Position numbers and translations under genes: made by a program
Assembly: GCF_000377985.1 (NCBI RefSeq)
Contig: NZ_KB899042.1
Coordinates: 124,001-188,000, forward strand
Source of the DNA: Sporolactobacillus vineae DSM 21990 = SL153
GTDB lineage: Bacteria > Bacillota > Bacilli > Bacillales > Sporolactobacillaceae
Direction: 5' to 3'
DNA length: 64,000 nt
Part shown: piece by piece, positions 30,948 to 40,240 of the stretch
How positions within the stretch are numbered: the first letter of the stretch is position 1
Layout of the letters: every line of letters starts with the position of its first letter
The notes under the pieces: model-generated
The model's input: only the letters and a program-made list of their open reading frames with translations
Databases searched by the model: none
Told to the model about the DNA's origin: nothing

Positions 30948-31030
30948 ACTTAATTCCTCCCATCCAGAGGTCTTTTTTTCTGTTGCTGCAGTCGGCTTTC
31001 TTTAAACATACCAAATAAAGTGTGCCGTTG

Positions 31031-32305
31031 TCAGTCAAAGAACATATTAAACCACTTTTTAATACCTGTGACCATACCGGTACGCTCTTTGGCATCTTTG
31101 CTTTTGACTTTGGCTGTTTTTTGTACCGGCACTGTCGAATCAGGTGAAATAGCTGCCGCAACTTCCTTCCCCTGAATCCTTACATTGTGATAGGCAAACT
31201 GAATTAAACCGATACATGCGGTGAATTTCGGTTCGCGAACACCAATATAATCAGGAATTGAAATACGCACGTTGGCATGGAGTTTCTGTACGGCAAGATC
31301 CAGAATTCCAGGCATCGACGTGACGCCGCCGGTCAGGACAAATCCACCCGGGAGGTCGTCGATATCAATGCGAAGGAGTTCTTCACGGATGATATCGAAC
31401 ATTTCACCGATTCTGGCTTCGATAATTTCCGCAAGATCTTCCTGACTCAGAGTCAGTTTCTTGGCGCTTCCGATCTGAGAACAGGTAAATGTATCCTCCG
31501 GAGAGGCGGCCCTGGCGATCGCCGCACCATGTTTTATCTTCAGCTGCTCTGCTTCATCCATCGGAATCCGCTCGATGATTGAAATATCCTTCGTGACATG
31601 ATTCCCGCCGATGGGCAGATCAAAGGTGGAGACAAGTGATCCTTGCTCAAAAACGGCAACACTTGTCGAACCGCCGCCGATGTCGACAAGCGCAACACCG
31701 AGATTCTTTTCATCCTCCGTCAGTGCTACCGATCCCAGTGCAAGCGGCTGCAGACAAATATCGGTCACCTGAAGCCCCGCTTTTTCAACACACCGATACA
31801 GATTGTGAAGCACCGTTTTCATTCCGGTGATCAGTGTCCCTTCCATTTCCAGACGAACACCGATCATGCCTCTCGGATCACGAATTTCATCCACCCCGTC
31901 CACGATAAACTGATCCGGAATGACGTCGATGATCTCACGCTCCGGCGGAATGGACATGACTTGTGCCTGATCAATGACCCGGGCTATATCTTCATCGCCG
32001 ATCTCATGGGATTCACCGGACACGGCAATGACGCCGTGGCAGTGTCTGAGCTGGATATGATTTCCTGAAATTCCGACGATCACACTTTTGATGGTCAGGC
32101 CGACCATCCGTTCTGCCTGTTCTACGGCAGTACGAATGGACTGAACCGTTGCATCAATATCGACAATTGATCCCTTTTTAATTCCCGATGAAACTGCTTC
32201 ACCGACGCCAATAACGTTCAGGGCGCCTCCGGTCATTTCTCCGATCAGCGTTTTTACACTGGACGTTCCAATGTCCAGGCTGACAAATACATTCTCTTCA
32301 TTCAT
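31031..32305 (-). CDS. ftsA: Cell-division protein FtsA
   Basis: Actin-like Z-ring membrane tether, 424 residues. SLDIGTSSVKTLIGEM is the phosphate-1 motif; VDIGGGSTSVAVF and GGFVLTGGVTSMPG are phosphate-2 and adenosine motifs. The C-terminus GIKKWFNMFFD is the amphipathic membrane-targeting helix. ATG at 32305 gives MNEENVFVSLDIG. GGGGGTG lies 10 bp upstream; a closer GGAGA also occurs. The preceding 390 bp hold no clear protein gene. Confidence 0.96.
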   Translation of the reverse strand: MNEENVFVSLDIGTSSVKTLIGEMTGGALNVIGVGEAVSSGIKKGSIVDIDATVQSIRTAVEQAERMVGLTIKSVIVGISGNHIQLRHCHGVIAVSGESHEIGDEDIARVIDQAQVMSIPPEREIIDVIPDQFIVDGVDEIRDPRGMIGVRLEMEGTLITGMKTVLHNLYRCVEKAGLQVTDICLQPLALGSVALTEDEKNLGVALVDIGGGSTSVAVFEQGSLVSTFDLPIGGNHVTKDISIIERIPMDEAEQLKIKHGAAIARAASPEDTFTCSQIGSAKKLTLSQEDLAEIIEARIGEMFDIIREELLRIDIDDLPGGFVLTGGVTSMPGILDLAVQKLHANVRISIPDYIGVREPKFTACIGLIQFAYHNVRIQGKEVAAAISPDSTVPVQKTAKVKSKDAKERTGMVTGIKKWFNMFFD

Positions 32306-32362
32306 TCTCCGGCGCACCCCCATAAACTTAACAAACTGATCCTCAGGGATGTCTGATACGGG

Positions 32363-32476
32363 TTATTCTGATTCCGGCAGTGACAAGCGTTGCGTATAAA
32401 ACCCGGCACTCTCAGTTTCCTTGTAAAGCCCCTTGCTGGCTTCGGCAGAAACTAATCCCCTTTTATTGCCATTCAT
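32363..32476 (-). CDS. Possible 37-residue ORF or translated structured element
   Basis: An ATG-to-TAA frame in the divIB-ftsA gap reading MNGNKRGLVSAEASKGLYKE and ending FYTQRLSLPESE. There is no ribosome site before the ATG, and an in-frame TGA lies six bases upstream of it. The frame runs across a nested hairpin (32414-32453). I do not recognise it. It may be a chance frame over a structured RNA or a decayed fragment rather than a gene. Confidence 0.2.
   Translation of the reverse strand: MNGNKRGLVSAEASKGLYKETESAGFYTQRLSLPESE
32414..32453. repeat. Nested hairpin in the divIB-ftsA gap
   Basis: Outer arms AGTTTC (32414-32419) and GAAACT (32448-32453) enclose inner arms AAGCC (32426-32430) and GGCTT (32438-32442). 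No T-run follows. It is part of a 389-bp gap (32306-32694), mostly AT-rich, in place of the ylxW-ylxX-sbp genes of B. subtilis. I saw no convincing sigma-A or sigma-H promoter for ftsA in the gap. Confidence 0.45.
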
Positions 32477-32694
32477 CGTTCAATGAAACATTTACAAACT
32501 GTCTATCGGTAAAAATAGATTAAAAATCAAGTTGCTTTATCCAAATATATCCACTCACTAAATTCGAGTCGTATTGAATCTACAACTAGTTAATAGTCTA
32601 CACCATCTTTGCAGAGTAGAAAAGATAGAATTACTGAGTTCTTTGAAATCTTAGCACCGCATTCGGCAGGGCGCAGGATCCGTAGAACGGATGA

Positions 32695-33462
32695 TTACCG
32701 ATTGTTACTGTTTGCGCTATTATAGGGGACAAAATAACTGGCGACGCTCAGATGCACCGTTCCTTTTTTTCCCTTAGGGAGATTCGCGGCGATTTCCGGA
32801 TAAAGGCGGATATTTCTCCGAAAAGTTTTTGTACTGGCAACAACCTGATTGTTGTCGTTCATGTAAAGAATCAGATCATCGCTTCCTGCATGGTTCGCTA
32901 TGTAATGAATATCTGAAATATTATGAAGCAGATCCGGTGAAAGACCGGTCAGCCCTTCGCCGACTGCTTTCAGCGCCTTTGCGCTGTTGAATCCGATCAG
33001 TATCGGCGCGTCTGTGGGCTGGGCGGTTCCGGAAATCGGTGTGAGCCGGGTGCCATTCTGAAGAATCGGATAATATTTTCCCCCCTTCCGAAGATACGCC
33101 TTTCGCTGATATTCCTGAATACGGATGCTCACAGTGTTGGGAAAAGAGAGATGAACAGCCGCACTTTTCACAGTCGGTAATTTCCGGATCTGAGCCGCTG
33201 CCCGGGCAGAACGGATATCCCAGATATGCGTCTGCCGCGTGATCCCGCTTGCCTGAATCACGTCCTGACGGGTGACAATCTGAGGCCCTTTGACGCTGAT
33301 CCGGCTGACCCGGCTCAGCGGCGACTGGAAATAAACAATCCCCAGAATAAGAATAAAGAAAACGGCAGCGTAAAAGACAAAGCGTCGATTCGCGCGCTGT
33401 TTCCTTTCCTTTTTCAATTGTGGAAGTCTGTCCTCCAGCGGGATGACTTTTTTATCACTCAT
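32695..33462 (-). CDS. divIB: Cell-division protein DivIB (FtsQ-type)
   Basis: A 255-residue bitopic division protein: a short cytoplasmic basic region, one transmembrane span (FVFYAAVFFILILGIVYF, about 28-45), a POTRA domain (ISVKGPQIVTRQDVIQASG) and the beta domain. It forms a complex with FtsL and DivIC to control septal synthases. The ATG at 33462 follows AGGAGGGTCTTAAG. In B. subtilis murG and murB lie directly upstream; here it follows spoVE after 78 bp. Confidence 0.93.
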   Translation of the reverse strand: MSDKKVIPLEDRLPQLKKERKQRANRRFVFYAAVFFILILGIVYFQSPLSRVSRISVKGPQIVTRQDVIQASGITRQTHIWDIRSARAAAQIRKLPTVKSAAVHLSFPNTVSIRIQEYQRKAYLRKGGKYYPILQNGTRLTPISGTAQPTDAPILIGFNSAKALKAVGEGLTGLSPDLLHNISDIHYIANHAGSDDLILYMNDNNQVVASTKTFRRNIRLYPEIAANLPKGKKGTVHLSVASYFVPYNSANSNNR

Positions 33463-33540
33463 CTTAAGACCCTCCTGATTCATCGCCGGAACTGACGTGT
33501 CAGAAACAAAACCGGGCGCACTGCCTGATTCCGCGAGCGA

Positions 33541-34644
33541 TCATTTTTCCGACTGACTGCTGATATTCAGCAAAATGCCCACCGAGATCAGCATCAGTGT
33601 CAGTGAAGATCCCCCATAACTGAGAAATGGCAGGGTAATCCCCGTCACCGGAATCAGACCGGTGACGACGGCAATATTAATCATCACCTGAATGACAATC
33701 ATGCCGGTAATGCCGAGTGCGAGCAGCGTACCGAAAAGATCCGGTGCCCGCATGGCGGTAATGATCCCGCGCCACAGAAGCAGGCAGAACAGAAACAGTA
33801 CTGCCGCTGCGCCGATCAGCCCGAGCTCTTCAGAGATAATGGCAAAAATGAAATCGTTCTGTGCTTCAGGGAGATACTGATATTTCTGCCGGCTCTGGAA
33901 CAAACCGAAGCCGAGCAAGCCACCCGGCCCAATTGCCAGCAAGGACTGAATGATCTGGAATCCGGTACCGTTCGGATCCTTCCACGGATCAAAGAAGGAT
34001 GCCAGCCGTTTGATCCGATAGGACGCTGAAAGAATGAGCGCAGCCGCACCCGCCAGCCCGAAAACACCCATAATCACAAAATGCCTGATTCTCGCACCGG
34101 CGGCAAAAATCATCACGAGGCACGTCAGAACGAGCACGACGCCTGTTCCGAAATCCGGCTGGAGCATGATCATGCCGAAAGCGATCAGAAACGGCGCCAG
34201 TGCAGGGATCAGGCCCCTTGTAAATGAAGGCAGTTTTTGCTGATTTTCCGACAGAAACTTCGCCAGAAAAAGGATCATGGCCACCTTCATAAACTCGGAA
34301 GGCTGAATGGAAAAAGCACCGATTCCGAGCCAGCTTCTTGCACCGCCCCGTGCCAGTCCGACTCCAGGGATCAGGACAAGAATCAGAAGGCTGAAGCAGA
34401 TCAGGAGCGCTGCTTTTGTCCAGGATTTCCAGACTCTGTAATCCGTCCGCATCGTCACCCACATCATGGCCAGGCCGGCCCCTGAAAAAATCAACTGCCG
34501 TTTCAGAAAATAAAAAGCGTCGCCATTAAATTTGTGAGCCGCCGATATGGCACTGGCACTGTAAACCATCACCAGACCGGTGACCAGCAGTGATAAAACA
34601 GAAAAAAGGATCAACAGATCCGGTTTTCTCCGGTGTTCCGGCAT
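33541..34644 (-). CDS. spoVE: SEDS-family peptidoglycan polymerase SpoVE (dcw-linked FtsW type)
   Basis: A 367-residue polytopic SEDS glycosyltransferase. Conserved stretches are ARSWLGIGAFSIQPSEFMK, LQPDFGTGVVLVL, and LPFLSYGGSSLTLMLISVGI. The position inside the mur cluster after murD and its length match SpoVE, the spore cortex synthase that works with SpoVD, also encoded here. A second SEDS gene next to pyc (62553-63716) is the likely vegetative FtsW. The ATG at 34644 has GGAG 8 bp upstream. Confidence 0.93.
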   Translation of the reverse strand: MPEHRRKPDLLILFSVLSLLVTGLVMVYSASAISAAHKFNGDAFYFLKRQLIFSGAGLAMMWVTMRTDYRVWKSWTKAALLICFSLLILVLIPGVGLARGGARSWLGIGAFSIQPSEFMKVAMILFLAKFLSENQQKLPSFTRGLIPALAPFLIAFGMIMLQPDFGTGVVLVLTCLVMIFAAGARIRHFVIMGVFGLAGAAALILSASYRIKRLASFFDPWKDPNGTGFQIIQSLLAIGPGGLLGFGLFQSRQKYQYLPEAQNDFIFAIISEELGLIGAAAVLFLFCLLLWRGIITAMRAPDLFGTLLALGITGMIVIQVMINIAVVTGLIPVTGITLPFLSYGGSSLTLMLISVGILLNISSQSEK

Positions 34645-34709
34645 CTGAGGCACTCCGTTCAGACAAGGCTCAGATTAACCGGAATCCGCCTGACCGGTCG
34701 GGCCTGTCC

Positions 34710-36074
34710 TTATCTAAACTTATTCACTTCGTCGATAAAGATGTCACCGCGCTGTTCAAAGGATTTATACTGATCCCAGCTGGCGCAGGCAGGAGACAGC
34801 AGGATAACATCCCCCGGTTTCGACAAAGCGAAAGCTTCCGGAACAGCAGCCTCGACATTTTTCATTGGTTTGATGACCGGAATTCCCGCTTTTTCACAGG
34901 CATCTTTCAATTTTTCTGTAGTTTCACCAAAAAGCAGAACTGCCCTGACAGCCGCTTTTTTCAAATCCGGAACGAGTGCATCAAAGGTATTCCCGCGATC
35001 CAGTCCGCCTGCCAGCAGTACAATCTGTTTATTCGGAAATGAAGCAAGCGCTTTGGAGGTCGCCAGAATATTCGTTGCTTTCGAATCGTTGTAGATCGTC
35101 CGTCCCTGAACCACACCTACATTCTGGAGGCGGTGGCGGACACCCGTGAACGTCTTCAGAACGTGAACAATTGCTGCAACCGATGCACCGGATACACGGG
35201 CTGCAGCAACTGCCGCCAGTGCATTCTGCAAATTATGTTCACCTGGAAGTCCCATCTCTGTAATCGGCATGATCCGGGTATCTCTGAACCAGATGGCACC
35301 TTCAGCGAGATAAGCGCCGTTTGCCATTTTGCGGGTTGTCGAAAACGGGATCGTCTCGGCTTTCGTATTTTCAGCCAGATAATGGGTTACCCGCTCGCTG
35401 TCCGCGTTGTATACCAGAAAGTCGCCGGCCGTCTGGTTCATTGTCATCCGGGCTTTAGCCCGTGCGTAATTTTCCACCGTTTTGTGATAATCGAGATGAT
35501 GATCGAAGATATTCAGAGCAACCGCCACATGCGGATGGAAGGTCACGGTGCCAAGCAGCTGAAAACTGGAGAGTTCGGCCACAATCACATTTTTATCTGT
35601 CGCCTTGCTGACGACCGACGTGAGCGCGGTGCCGATGTTCCCGGCAACAATAGGCGTCTGCGGCGATCCCTTCATCATCTCCCCGATCAGCATCGTTGTT
35701 GTCGTTTTTCCATTTGATCCGGTAATCCCGATAAACGGCGCTTCCGATAATTCATAGGCAATCTCAACTTCCGTAATGACCGGAATCTGATTTTCAATGG
35801 CTTTTCTCACAAGCGGATTGGAATAGGGAATACCCGGATTCTTAATCAGAACGGCCACATCCTGATTGATCAGCGTCAGCGGGTGCCCGCCGCCAATGAC
35901 GCGAATGCCCGATTTTCTGAGTTCTTCAGCATGGGCGTTGCCTTCCAGATCGCTGCGGTCGTTCACGGTGACATCCGCGCCCAGCTTCTGCATGAGTTTT
36001 GCAACAGCGTAACCGCTCTTCCCCAGTCCCAGAACCAGAACTTTCTTGTTTTCATACTTTTTCAGTGTTTTCAA
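34710..36074 (-). CDS. murD: UDP-N-acetylmuramoyl-L-alanine--D-glutamate ligase
   Basis: Adds D-glutamate to UDP-MurNAc-L-Ala; 454 residues. The N-terminal Rossmann part starts [17 protein letters not shown], the ATP-binding loop is [17 protein letters not shown], and the C-terminal domain has [13 protein letters not shown] and [20 protein letters not shown]. The start is TTG at 36074, overlapping the mraY stop in TTGA, with GTGGGGATG upstream. Confidence 0.97.
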   Translation of the reverse strand: MKTLKKYENKKVLVLGLGKSGYAVAKLMQKLGADVTVNDRSDLEGNAHAEELRKSGIRVIGGGHPLTLINQDVAVLIKNPGIPYSNPLVRKAIENQIPVITEVEIAYELSEAPFIGITGSNGKTTTTMLIGEMMKGSPQTPIVAGNIGTALTSVVSKATDKNVIVAELSSFQLLGTVTFHPHVAVALNIFDHHLDYHKTVENYARAKARMTMNQTAGDFLVYNADSERVTHYLAENTKAETIPFSTTRKMANGAYLAEGAIWFRDTRIMPITEMGLPGEHNLQNALAAVAAARVSGASVAAIVHVLKTFTGVRHRLQNVGVVQGRTIYNDSKATNILATSKALASFPNKQIVLLAGGLDRGNTFDALVPDLKKAAVRAVLLFGETTEKLKDACEKAGIPVIKPMKNVEAAVPEAFALSKPGDVILLSPACASWDQYKSFEQRGDIFIDEVNKFR

Positions 36075-37048
36075 TTCATCATCCCCACTCTAAGATAGAC
36101 GCCGATGGCAGCAAGTATCAACCCGACAATCCAGAAAACGGTGACGACTTTCCATTCCGACCAGCCTCCAAGTTCGAAGTGGTGATGAATCGGACTCATC
36201 CGGAACACCCTTTTCCCGGTTGTCTTAAAAGAAACCACCTGTATGATGACCGACAGCGTTTCGATGACATAGACGCCGCCGATGATTGCCAGTAATATTT
36301 CCGTTTTTGTCAATATGGCTATTCCGGCAAGCGCTCCGCCAATCGCCAGAGATCCCGTATCACCCATAAAAACCCGGGCAGGATGCGCATTGAAGATCAG
36401 GAAGCCGAGAACAGCGCCCAGCATGGCCACTGAGAATACGGCGACACCCAGATTCATTGTTGCATAGGCGATCACAGCATATGCAGCGAAGGAAATTGCC
36501 GCAAGGCCGGACAGTAATCCATCCATACCGTCGGTCAGGTTCGTTGCATTCGGGACGCCGATCAGCAGAAAAATAGCCAGAACAGGGTAGAACCAGTGCA
36601 GGTTGACCGACCAGTCCGTTCCCGGGACGAACAGCTCGGCGGAGTAATGGAACCGCGTTACAATATACCAGAAGACAAGCGCGACGATCAATTGTCCGAA
36701 CATCTTCTGTTTCGATGTCAGCCCCATATTCCGTTTCATGACAATCTTGATGAAGTCATCCACAAAGCCGACCAGACCGAAACCGAGGGAGACAAACAGA
36801 AGCATATATGTTTCCTGAGTCGCAGCGTGGAAGTTAAACCCGATAATCAGCAGTGTAATCAGCACACTGACCAGAAAAATAACTCCGCCCATTGTCGGCG
36901 TACCTGCCTTTTTCCGGTGGCTTTTCGGTCCCTCTTTTCGGATATACTGTCCAAAATGCAGACGGTGCAATACAGGAATAAACAGTGGTGCAAAAAGCAG
37001 TGTAATTAAAAATGAAATCCCCAAGCCGCTTATTAAAACCCAATACAT
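36071..37048 (-). CDS. mraY: Phospho-N-acetylmuramoyl-pentapeptide transferase (MraY)
   Basis: Transfers phospho-MurNAc-pentapeptide to undecaprenyl phosphate to make lipid I; 325 residues with about ten membrane spans. Diagnostic motifs are [22 protein letters not shown] (the aspartate pair), [15 protein letters not shown] and [23 protein letters not shown] precedes the ATG. The 105-bp gap after murF holds no gene. Confidence 0.97.
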   Translation of the reverse strand: MYWVLISGLGISFLITLLFAPLFIPVLHRLHFGQYIRKEGPKSHRKKAGTPTMGGVIFLVSVLITLLIIGFNFHAATQETYMLLFVSLGFGLVGFVDDFIKIVMKRNMGLTSKQKMFGQLIVALVFWYIVTRFHYSAELFVPGTDWSVNLHWFYPVLAIFLLIGVPNATNLTDGMDGLLSGLAAISFAAYAVIAYATMNLGVAVFSVAMLGAVLGFLIFNAHPARVFMGDTGSLAIGGALAGIAILTKTEILLAIIGGVYVIETLSVIIQVVSFKTTGKRVFRMSPIHHHFELGGWSEWKVVTVFWIVGLILAAIGVYLRVGMMN

Positions 37049-37153
37049 GAATCTGTTCTCTCCTTTAGCTGCAGACCGGGTGCATTCTGCCGGAAACCCG
37101 GGGTATGCACACCGGTTCTTTTCCTCATTTTCTCTCTGCCCGCCGCCCGTCTG

Positions 37154-38530
37154 TCAGGGCTGATCGGTGAGTTCATCCACCAGCTGCTCAAGTGCCAGCA
37201 GCCGCGAGGCCTTAAAAAGCATGACCGTATGCTCATCAAGCAGCGACAGGAGAAAAGCACAGGCATCCATCTTGTCATGAAATGAGCGGATTACCAGATG
37301 ATTTTTATTCCCGCTTTCCAGCAGCGCTCCGGCAATCCAGGCCCCTTTCTCGCCGATGGTCACGACATGCGTCAGCGGCGGCGTCAGCACATCGGCAACG
37401 CTCCGGTGCAGCTTTTCTTCGTCTTTGCCAAGCTCATACATGTCACCGAGTACCGCGACCCGCCGGGTGAATCCGGGAAGATCCTTAAGGGTCTCCAGCG
37501 ACGCTTTCATCGATGTCGGGCTGGCATTATAGCAGTCACGAATCAGCAGAGAGCCGTTTCGTCCGGCTATTTTCTCAAAACGCATTTTCGTCAGCGACAG
37601 ATGGTTCAGCCCTTCGATCACCGACTGTGCATTGATGCCCAGCAGTTTGGCAACGGTCAGACTGAATACGGCATTTTTCACATTATGCCGGCCGAGCACG
37701 GGCACTTTATACTCGCTTAATCCGTGGTTCAGGGAAAAGCGGTACCCGTCTGTCCCCTCTTTCACATCGGTGATCTTCCACTCATTTTCATCCTGATACC
37801 CGCAGCGGATAATCTTAAAAGCATTGGTATGAATATTGGTCAGCAGCGGTTCGTCTCCGTCGATGATCAGACTGCCGTTCTTTTTCAGGCCATTGATCAT
37901 TTCCAGTTTGGCTTTGGCTATGCCCGCGCGGTTGCCCAGATATTCAATATGAGATTCACCGATATTCGTGATCACGGCAATATCCGGTTTTGCCAGTTGA
38001 CTGAGGAACGTCATTTCACCAAAATGATTCATGCCCATTTCAAGAACGAGAACCTCGGTATCTTCAGGCATGGACAGGATTGTCAGCGGAACACCAATAT
38101 GATTATTATGATTGCCTTCTGTTTTAAAGGCCTTAAAAGTTTCGGAAACAATACTGTAAACCATATCTTTTGTTGTTGTCTTACCATTTGATCCGGTGAT
38201 GGCAATGACTTTGGGACGGCACTGCGTGAGAAATGCCTTGGCCATGCTCTGGAGGGCGATCAGTGTGTCTTTCACCAGAAAAAGCGGAAACGCTTCCGGA
38301 AGATTCTCCGGGAGCGGTTTCCGTTCCATCCACAGGGCAGCCTGGGCACCATTGCGGATCGCATCGGCCAGAAACCGGTGTCCGTCAAAATGATCTCCGA
38401 CCAGTGGTATAAAAAGGCCGTTAATCACCCTCTTACGACTGTCCGTCATAATGTTAAACCGGGTCAGTCCGGCCGGATTGCCAATGGTCTGGATTGCCTG
38501 ACCGCGAACGATATCAATACCAATACTCAT
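37154..38530 (-). CDS. murF: UDP-N-acetylmuramoyl-tripeptide--D-alanyl-D-alanine ligase
   Basis: Final cytoplasmic ligase, adding D-Ala-D-Ala to the UDP-MurNAc-tripeptide; 458 residues. The ATP loop is [30 protein letters not shown] and RDCYNASPTSMKASLETL are family motifs. The ATG at 38530 follows AAGGGGAG and gives MSIGIDIVRGQ. It sits between murE and mraY. Confidence 0.96.
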   Translation of the reverse strand: MSIGIDIVRGQAIQTIGNPAGLTRFNIMTDSRKRVINGLFIPLVGDHFDGHRFLADAIRNGAQAALWMERKPLPENLPEAFPLFLVKDTLIALQSMAKAFLTQCRPKVIAITGSNGKTTTKDMVYSIVSETFKAFKTEGNHNNHIGVPLTILSMPEDTEVLVLEMGMNHFGEMTFLSQLAKPDIAVITNIGESHIEYLGNRAGIAKAKLEMINGLKKNGSLIIDGDEPLLTNIHTNAFKIIRCGYQDENEWKITDVKEGTDGYRFSLNHGLSEYKVPVLGRHNVKNAVFSLTVAKLLGINAQSVIEGLNHLSLTKMRFEKIAGRNGSLLIRDCYNASPTSMKASLETLKDLPGFTRRVAVLGDMYELGKDEEKLHRSVADVLTPPLTHVVTIGEKGAWIAGALLESGNKNHLVIRSFHDKMDACAFLLSLLDEHTVMLFKASRLLALEQLVDELTDQP

Positions 38531-38614
38531 CAATAACTCCCCTTGTTGAAAGCTTATCAATCAAGTTCACGCCGGCATCGGAAAGCTGATCACAGAACCT
38601 GCGCCGGCAGCCGC

Positions 38615-40087
38615 TTACTTATTTATTATCTCAGCAATCGCATTTTTTGCAATCTCACGGTCATCAAAATGATGCTTGACTTTTCCAATGATCTGATAGG
38701 TCTCATGACCCTTCCCGGCAATCAGGATGATATCGTCCGGCTGTGCCGCCCTTACAGCGTACCTGATCGCTTCCCGGCGATCCGTGATTTTTTTATAGGA
38801 ACGTCCTTTCACACCGGTCTCCATCTCCGCAAGAATTGCTTCCGGATCCTCTGTCCGCGGGTTATCTGAAGTCAGTATCGCCAGATCGCTGTTATCGACA
38901 GCAATTTTCGCCATGATCGGACGTTTTCCATGTTCTCGGTCTCCCCCGCAGCCGACAACAGTCAGGATTCTGCCCCTGGCAAATTCTTTGATCGTCGCCA
39001 ATGCGTTTTCGAGACTGTCCGGAGTATGCGAATAATCCACAATCACTGAAAAATCCTGGCCCGCGCGCACGGATTCAAAGCGGCCCGAGACACCCGGAAC
39101 CTGCTCCAGTGCATGAATCATCCGGTACGTATCGAATCCCCTGACGGAGCATGCAGCGAGCGCGGCGAGAGCGTTATACACGCTGAATTTGCCGATCAGT
39201 TTCATCGCTACCGGATATGCCGTTCCTCTGATATTCAGGGTAAACGCAGTACCTTGCGGCGTGATCTGTATCGATTCGGCGCGGAAATCGGCGGGATGGT
39301 CGATGCCGTAGGTGATCACATGTGCTGCCGTCATATGGCGATAAACGTCTGACACCGGATCGTCCTGATTCAGTACCGCCACCTTGCTTTCCCCATGTTC
39401 CCCATACCGGTTTCCTAATTGAGTGAAAAGTATGCTTTTCGCATACATGTAATCTTTCATTGTCCCGTGAAGATCCAGATGATCCTCCGTCAGGTTGGTG
39501 AAGATGCCGACATTAAAATCGCAGCCGCGGACCCGGCCGTCATAAAGCGCATTTGACGACGTCTCCATGACGACTGATTCGGCACCTTGCTCTTTCATTT
39601 TTGCCAGATTCTCGTGGATCAGATGAACTTCTGGGGTCGTATTGACAACGGCTGCCTGATGGTTTTTAAAATGCATGCCCATCGTTCCAATCAGTCCGGT
39701 TGCCAGGCCGCATGATTCCTGAATCGCCTGGACGAGGTAAGTAATCGTTGTCTTTCCATTTGTTCCGGTGACGCCGATCAGATGCAGATGATGGCTCGGG
39801 TGGCCGTAAAAGTGATCGGCAACCATCGCCAGTGCCCGGTGTGTGTCATTGACGTAAATCACCGGAACATTTGCTTCGACCGGTTCCTGGGCGACAATGG
39901 CCGCCGCCCCGTTTTTTTCTGCCATGGAGGCAAAACGGTGACCGTCAAGTGCATGCCCTTTGATACAGAAGAACAGCGATCCCGGTCCGGCCAGCCGTGA
40001 ATCAATGACAAGATTGCTGATTTCAGGATCACCCCTGCGATCCTGCCGGAAATCTGTAAGCGCCTCGAGACAATTGGCTAAATCCAT
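38615..40087 (-). CDS. murE: UDP-MurNAc-L-Ala-D-Glu: meso-diaminopimelate ligase
   Basis: Adds the third residue of the stem peptide; 490 residues. The P-loop is GVTGTNGKTTITYLV. The substrate-selecting motif is DNPR (about 408-411, in TSDNPRTEDPEAI), which indicates meso-DAP rather than lysine. The ATG at 40087 has AAGGA upstream; the GTG three codons earlier is too close to it. It follows spoVD after 153 bp containing a hairpin. Confidence 0.96.
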   Translation of the reverse strand: MDLANCLEALTDFRQDRRGDPEISNLVIDSRLAGPGSLFFCIKGHALDGHRFASMAEKNGAAAIVAQEPVEANVPVIYVNDTHRALAMVADHFYGHPSHHLHLIGVTGTNGKTTITYLVQAIQESCGLATGLIGTMGMHFKNHQAAVVNTTPEVHLIHENLAKMKEQGAESVVMETSSNALYDGRVRGCDFNVGIFTNLTEDHLDLHGTMKDYMYAKSILFTQLGNRYGEHGESKVAVLNQDDPVSDVYRHMTAAHVITYGIDHPADFRAESIQITPQGTAFTLNIRGTAYPVAMKLIGKFSVYNALAALAACSVRGFDTYRMIHALEQVPGVSGRFESVRAGQDFSVIVDYSHTPDSLENALATIKEFARGRILTVVGCGGDREHGKRPIMAKIAVDNSDLAILTSDNPRTEDPEAILAEMETGVKGRSYKKITDRREAIRYAVRAAQPDDIILIAGKGHETYQIIGKVKHHFDDREIAKNAIAEIINK

Positions 40088-40118
40088 GAATGACACGTCC
40101 TTATTTCTTGAAAATTAA

Positions 40119-40159
40119 GCGGAAACGCAATGGATTCAAACGATCCGGCCGCGTTCCGC
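40119..40159. repeat. Hairpin between spoVD and murE
   Basis: On the minus strand GCGGAACGC (40151-40159) pairs with GCGTTTCCGC (40119-40128, one bulged T), loop of 22 bases, followed by TTAATTTTC. It could be a weak terminator or an RNA-processing hairpin. The T-run is too broken to call a terminator. Confidence 0.4.
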
Positions 40160-40240
40160 AGATCACTTATCGGTTATGTAAACGAAAGGCCGATCTTTAA
40201 GAGCATCGACCCCATACCCCTGACTATTTTAATCGTCGGT

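Noticed and set aside
30948-31030. TTGACT near the end of ftsA as a -35 for ftsZ
   Set aside because: No acceptable -10 hexamer at 16-18 bp.
37085-37125. Imperfect inverted repeat between murF and mraY (CCGGTGTGCAT and ATGCACCCGG)
   Set aside because: One mismatch, a long loop and no T-run; too weak to assign a function.
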